Source: Pyrrhoderma lamaoense
Taxonomy: Eukaryota; Basidiomycota; Agaricomycetes; Hymenochaetales; Hymenochaetaceae
DNA: 64,000 nt
Reading direction: 5' to 3'
NCBI GenBank assembly: GCA_002794735.1
Contig: NBAZ01000004.1
Coordinates: 1,426,001 to 1,490,000 of the forward strand
In this document: positions 62,098 to 64,000 of the stretch, one piece after another
How the letters are laid out: every line of letters begins with the position of its first letter
Position numbering within the stretch: the first letter of the stretch is position 1
Notes under the pieces: model-generated
The model's input: only the letters and a program-made list of their open reading frames with translations
What the model was told of the DNA's origin: nothing
The model's database searches: none
Translations under genes and position numbers: made by a program

Positions 62098-64000
62098 TCA
62101 AAGTCGCAAAAACGTAGGTGGTAGTACTTGGGGTACCTTGGGTAACTCTCTTTTGTTAAAGTAAGATTTACTGCGTCCATCATCATGCCCACCAGCACTT
62201 GTTTGTCTCGGGACCATCGATCTCCGTAGAGACCAACTAAGCTCAAACGGCAACGCTGCTTCTTCTCTATCTCCAATAACATTAACTTCAACTGAGGATT
62301 TGCATCGCACGCGACAACGATCATTGCTGGAAACAGCAACTGGTATCGGCCTCTCAACTTCTGATGATGAATTCGTCAGATAAGTGGTGGTGGAAGAGAT
62401 CGAAGATAACGGATGTAGGGACAAGGGAACTTGAAAAAGTTCATCATGTTCGCGACCATCACCCAACCGCCTCCTACTCGTTCGTGATGTGAGTGAACGT
62501 GCTCGGCCTTTTAGACTTGACCAGCCACTTCGTATTCGTTGTCTAGCTGTTGGTCGTTTTTTATCTTCTCCTTCTGAATCAATACTGAATGACGAAACAA
62601 GTGCCAGGGGTTGGCGTCCAGATGGACCCGAATGAGCCACCGGTTCGGATCGTTGTCTCCGCGATAGGGACCCGGCATAAAGAATATGCTCCAGTTCATT
62701 GACTGCCTCCTTCCTATACTCTTCTCGCGCTACCGGAGACGTTGCAATTGCATAGTGCCTGTCGTACATCTCTCGCGGTACGTAAGTAAATACAGAGGGC
62801 ATCCGAGGGCAGCGCGCAGATGAGTTAGATGAAGAAGTATAACTCCCGTACGAGTGCGTAGAATGAGTGAATTCCGACAGATTCTCGACAGAAATCGACG
62901 ATCGAGTTTCCTGGTAATGAAGGATAATCATATGCGCCTGAGAGTCCTTAGATCCACAAGTTGGTACATCTAAAATGATCTCACTTAATTGAGTCCATAA
63001 AGGTAGATCCTCTCCTATGAACGAAACATCTCGCATGAGTTGTTTTATAGCGACAGCAAATGCTTTTTTGAACAATAGCATCGAGAGATGAACCGGTTCT
63101 TCAGCAGCTGTGTGCTTTCTCGTATATCCATTATGTATTCGCCCCCGACTGACGTCTCCTTCACAAACACTAATGAGGTCTGAAACTGTGGAATTAGACA
63201 TATCCCGTAACCAGCGACGCATGTGGGGCAAAAAATCTGATAAATCAAGTCTATAGCACGGGATCTGATGGAAAGATTGGGTTGTCGATACGTTAGCAGT
63301 TCCGTTATAAGAGATCGAGAAACTCGTTCTCATACCTGATGCTTAGCGAAGTCATATACAAGAACCTCTGTACTTCCATCTGGAGACCAACGTTCAGCAA
63401 AAATTGAGACGTACGTCTTGTCTGCCTCCAAAATCGGGCAAAGACCCCTTATAGCATACTCCCTGCACCCTAGTAATATATTGTCGACATCTCTCAAGTC
63501 CCCAGTCTCCCCAGTTATATTCGCCAATGTATCGCGGAAGCGGCGTACGAAACGGGGCGTTGAAATATGAGGAGCGTTACTTTGTACTCGACTCTGTCTG
63601 CCTTGCGAACGAGAAGTCATGTCCGTAGTGAAAGGCTTGGGAGCTCCGCGAACAAGGAACAGAACCATACCCGTATTTATGTGACTATCAATTGCACCCT
63701 CTACATCATGATAAAGTCTATCTTCGCGTGCCGAACTTCGCAATAGGCCTGGCTCATTTTTATGCGTTGATATCTCGAGTGCATCATCAAACGGAATACC
63801 GATATCTGAGAGGCTTGTACCGAGTTCTACGGATAACTGAGCTACCGCCTCAAGGAGGCGTACCTTTAGCAGGTCCAAAAACTGGGGTCGGACGCCTGAT
63901 TTAGTGCTGTATTCTTCAAGATTATTATTAACGCAAGGGAAGTGGTCGAAGCTGAAAGGGCAAAGAGGCTGATATTTATCAGTAGTGGATGTTGATAGTT
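62098..64000 (-). CDS. Unrecognised Ser/Arg-rich protein (cut by right edge)
   Basis: I do not recognise this protein. The frame is open to the window edge (YQPLCPFSFDHFPCVNNNLE, EYSTKSGVRPQFLDLLKVRL), so the start lies outside. Next come LEAVAQLSVELGTSLSDIGI, HINTGMVLFLVRGAPKPFTT, FVRRFRDTLANITGETGDLR, GCREYAIRGLCPILEADKTY, VSIFAERWSPDG, and after an intron (63328-63253, GTATGA donor, TGCTAAC branch site, CATCAG acceptor) IPCYRLDLSDFLPHMRRWLR. The C-terminal half is Ser/Arg-rich, probably disordered and phosphorylated. It ends LPPTFLRL at 62098. A longer ending in another frame to 61998 (CDFDRRFSKPTSSHVSYSAS) would apply if one base is missing here too. Composition of the first 300 residues suggests a folded domain. 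Confidence 0.6.

Overview
The window is nuclear DNA from a filamentous basidiomycete, most probably an Agaricomycete. The evidence is split genes with many short introns (about 40-80 bp, GT-AG with CTAAC-like branch sites) and a moderate A+T bias. The gene set is also typically fungal/basidiomycete: a fungal haspin, verprolin, Tgl3/4/5-type lipase, Pep4 protease, GH16 glucanase, tandem CAP/PR-1 proteins, and large Ser-rich membrane proteins. I see no rRNA or tRNA gene, no CRISPR array and no intact transposon. The only mobile-element trace is a short relic of a pogo/CENP-B-like DDE transposase.

Layout. 0-7 kb, minus strand: 5' end of the GINS subunit PSF2, haspin kinase, then two tandem secreted CAP proteins. 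7.4-15 kb, plus strand: an Air1/2-like zinc-knuckle protein (TRAMP), a GH16 glucanase, and a predicted 7-TM protein with a large Ser-rich tail. 15-22 kb: Tex3/THOC3 (minus) divergent from a patatin-type lipase (plus), then a fructosamine-kinase-like gene (minus). 22-26 kb, minus: a roughly 1000-residue protein whose C-terminal part is a string of one-exon-per-repeat 'YPxFxIYP' units. 26-30 kb, plus: vacuolar aspartic protease and exosome subunit RRP46, followed by the transposase relic. 30-36 kb: bystin/ENP1 (minus) divergent from UDP-glucuronate decarboxylase (plus), then CSN4 (plus). 36-54 kb, minus: a Ctk1/CDK12-like kinase, a DCAF6-like WD40 protein and the giant SAGA/NuA4 scaffold TRA1. 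54-62 kb, plus: a second predicted 7-TM protein, verprolin and protein disulfide isomerase. The window closes with an unrecognised minus-strand gene cut by the right edge.

Most genes are housekeeping: RNA surveillance and export (AIR, Tex3, RRP46, ENP1), chromatin and transcription (TRA1, Ctk1, haspin), and secretion or wall (PDI, Pep4, GH16, UXS, CAP). No cluster that would encode one joint pathway is evident.

The most striking property of the sequence is about 20 places where an otherwise well-conserved reading frame steps by exactly one missing base. Most lie at G/C runs, and five are in TRA1 alone. I read these mainly as uncorrected single-base deletions in the assembly, though real lesions cannot be excluded by eye. 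Gene models below span them. Of the biology, the most novel items are the phase-symmetric exon-repeat array (22.2-23.6 kb) and the two unrelated-looking 7-TM proteins with long Ser/Pro tails.
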